From: Lycocorax pyrrhopterus obiensis
Lineage: Eukaryota; Chordata; Aves; Passeriformes; Paradisaeidae
Assembly (NCBI GenBank): GCA_014706295.1
Contig: JACSVZ010000041.1
Span: 682,001-746,000, forward strand
Direction: 5' to 3'
DNA: 64,000 nt
Part shown: in pieces, positions 63,094 to 64,000 of the stretch
Layout: each line of letters opens with the position of its first letter
How positions within the stretch are numbered: position 1 is the stretch's first letter
Made by a program: the position numbers and the translations under genes
Notes under the pieces: model-generated
The model's database searches: none
What the model was told of the DNA's origin: nothing
What the model saw: the letters and a program-made list of their open reading frames with translations, nothing else

Positions 63094-64000
63094 TTTGAAC
63101 TACTAAACTGCCAGCTCCTTTCAAGATCTTTCAAGAAGTGTTTTCACCCAAAATAGAGTTGAAAATGCGCCGGGCCCTACTTTCAGAGTCTCATCCATCT
63201 GGCCATTATGGGGAGTGTCAGGCGGCTCTGACAGACAAGGCTGCTCTGTTCGAGGGGCCCCGGCCCCACAACCTGTCATATCGCGGGGCTGATGGCATCT
63301 GACAGCTCCATTTGTACCTCCCCGGGAGATGAAAGGGCTGTTCCCGGCGGCGGGAGAAGGGCACGGGGAGAGGGATGAGCAGGGGCACCCCGGGGTGCCA
63401 GCAGCGTCCCCGGCACCGCGCTGGCTCGACGGAGGGAACGCCCCTCTCCCCCCTCTGCCCCGGGGTGTGATCAAAGGCCGGGGGTCTGTGCCCATTGCCC
63501 ACCCCTGGCTGTGGTGCTGAGCTCTCCCCGTGCCCTGCTGGCACAGAGAACCCAGAGCTGCCAGCCCTGCCCTGGCCTCCCTGCCCCCCAAACTCACCTG
63601 GAGCGTGCGGGTGCTGTGCACACCCCCAGTGCTCAGAGCCAGACCCCAAACCCAGCATGACAGACCCAGTGCCCCGAGAGCTTCCCCCGTGGCCAGGAGA
63701 GCTCAGGGTGTGCCACACCCCCGGACATCCCAAAAGCAGGTGAGCGGCTGCCGAATCCTCGTGCTCCCTTTGGAGTGCTCCCTAGGTAGGAACCCCTCAG
63801 TGCTGCAGGATTTCTGTGCCAGTGCAGCAAGCTGGAAAAGTTGGGGAATTATCGAGGCAGCAGTGGGGACAGAGCACATCTCTGCAGCCAGAGGAGCAGG
63901 CATGGTGCACACCCAGCCAGCCCCAACCGTCCCAGTTGTTCCCAATACAAAACACAACCAGAGACTGTGGGAACCCCAGAAGGAATGAAAGGCTTTTGGC

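Larger units (their letters stand above)
57971..64000. other. Gene-free flank upstream of ERLIN2
   Basis: No exon with protein-family resemblance was found on either strand. The region alternates AT-rich islands (58140-58870, 61600-61960, 62780-63130) with GC-rich sequence. It contains an ATCCC array and several homeodomain/TALE-type motif clusters, described separately. By human synteny the next gene outward would be ZNF703, whose flanks are rich in conserved non-coding elements. That gene itself is not in the window. Confidence 0.55.

Overview
The window looks like avian nuclear DNA, probably from a gene-dense, GC-rich microchromosome. It carries vertebrate genes with short introns and CpG-island promoters. 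Its interspersed repeats are almost all short 3'-end fragments of the CR1 LINE, which is typical of birds. Five protein-coding genes can be read from start codon to stop codon, with splice phases that agree at every junction. No bacterial, plasmid or viral feature was seen. The species cannot be named from the sequence alone.

Layout. Three genes lie on the + strand: NPM2-like nucleoplasmin (374-1520), RAB11FIP1 (2704-12941) and BRF2 (16296-19153). Three lie on the - strand: ADGRA2/GPR124 (21234-38032), PLPBP/PROSC (42554-45984) and ERLIN2 (49375-57505). That makes six genes in all, five of them in the block RAB11FIP1-BRF2-ADGRA2-PLPBP-ERLIN2. This block has the order and relative orientation of human 8p11.23. 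BRF2 and ADGRA2 meet tail to tail, and PLPBP and ERLIN2 run head to tail. NPM2 sits where the human map would have GOT1L1/ADRB3/EIF4EBP1, so the NPM2-RAB11FIP1 gap (about 1.8-2.6 kb) is a lineage synteny junction. A CACCTG-rich minisatellite lies exactly there. From 57.6 to 64 kb there is no gene. By human synteny this is the start of the intergenic region toward ZNF703.

The genes are not an operon-like system, and their roles are separate: histone chaperone, Rab11 recycling-endosome effector, Pol III initiation factor, Wnt7/Reck adhesion GPCR co-receptor, pyridoxal-phosphate homeostasis, and the ER lipid-raft/ERAD scaffold.

Most notable observations. (1) Three copies of a roughly 40-bp composite element lie in the gene-free flank. 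Each pairs a PBX-HOX-type site (CATTAATCA) with a TALE/MEIS site (TGACAG) at an identical 14-bp offset; a fourth CATTAATCA stands alone. (2) A 17-unit, 15-bp in-frame tandem repeat adds about 85 residues to the BRF2 C-terminal linker. (3) A one-base frame break lies at a G9 run in ADGRA2 exon 12. (4) The RAB11FIP1 promoter has an array of CACCTG E-boxes next to a perfect TCTCGCGAGA (BANP-type) element. (5) A full palindromic CRE lies 36 bp upstream of the ERLIN2 start codon.
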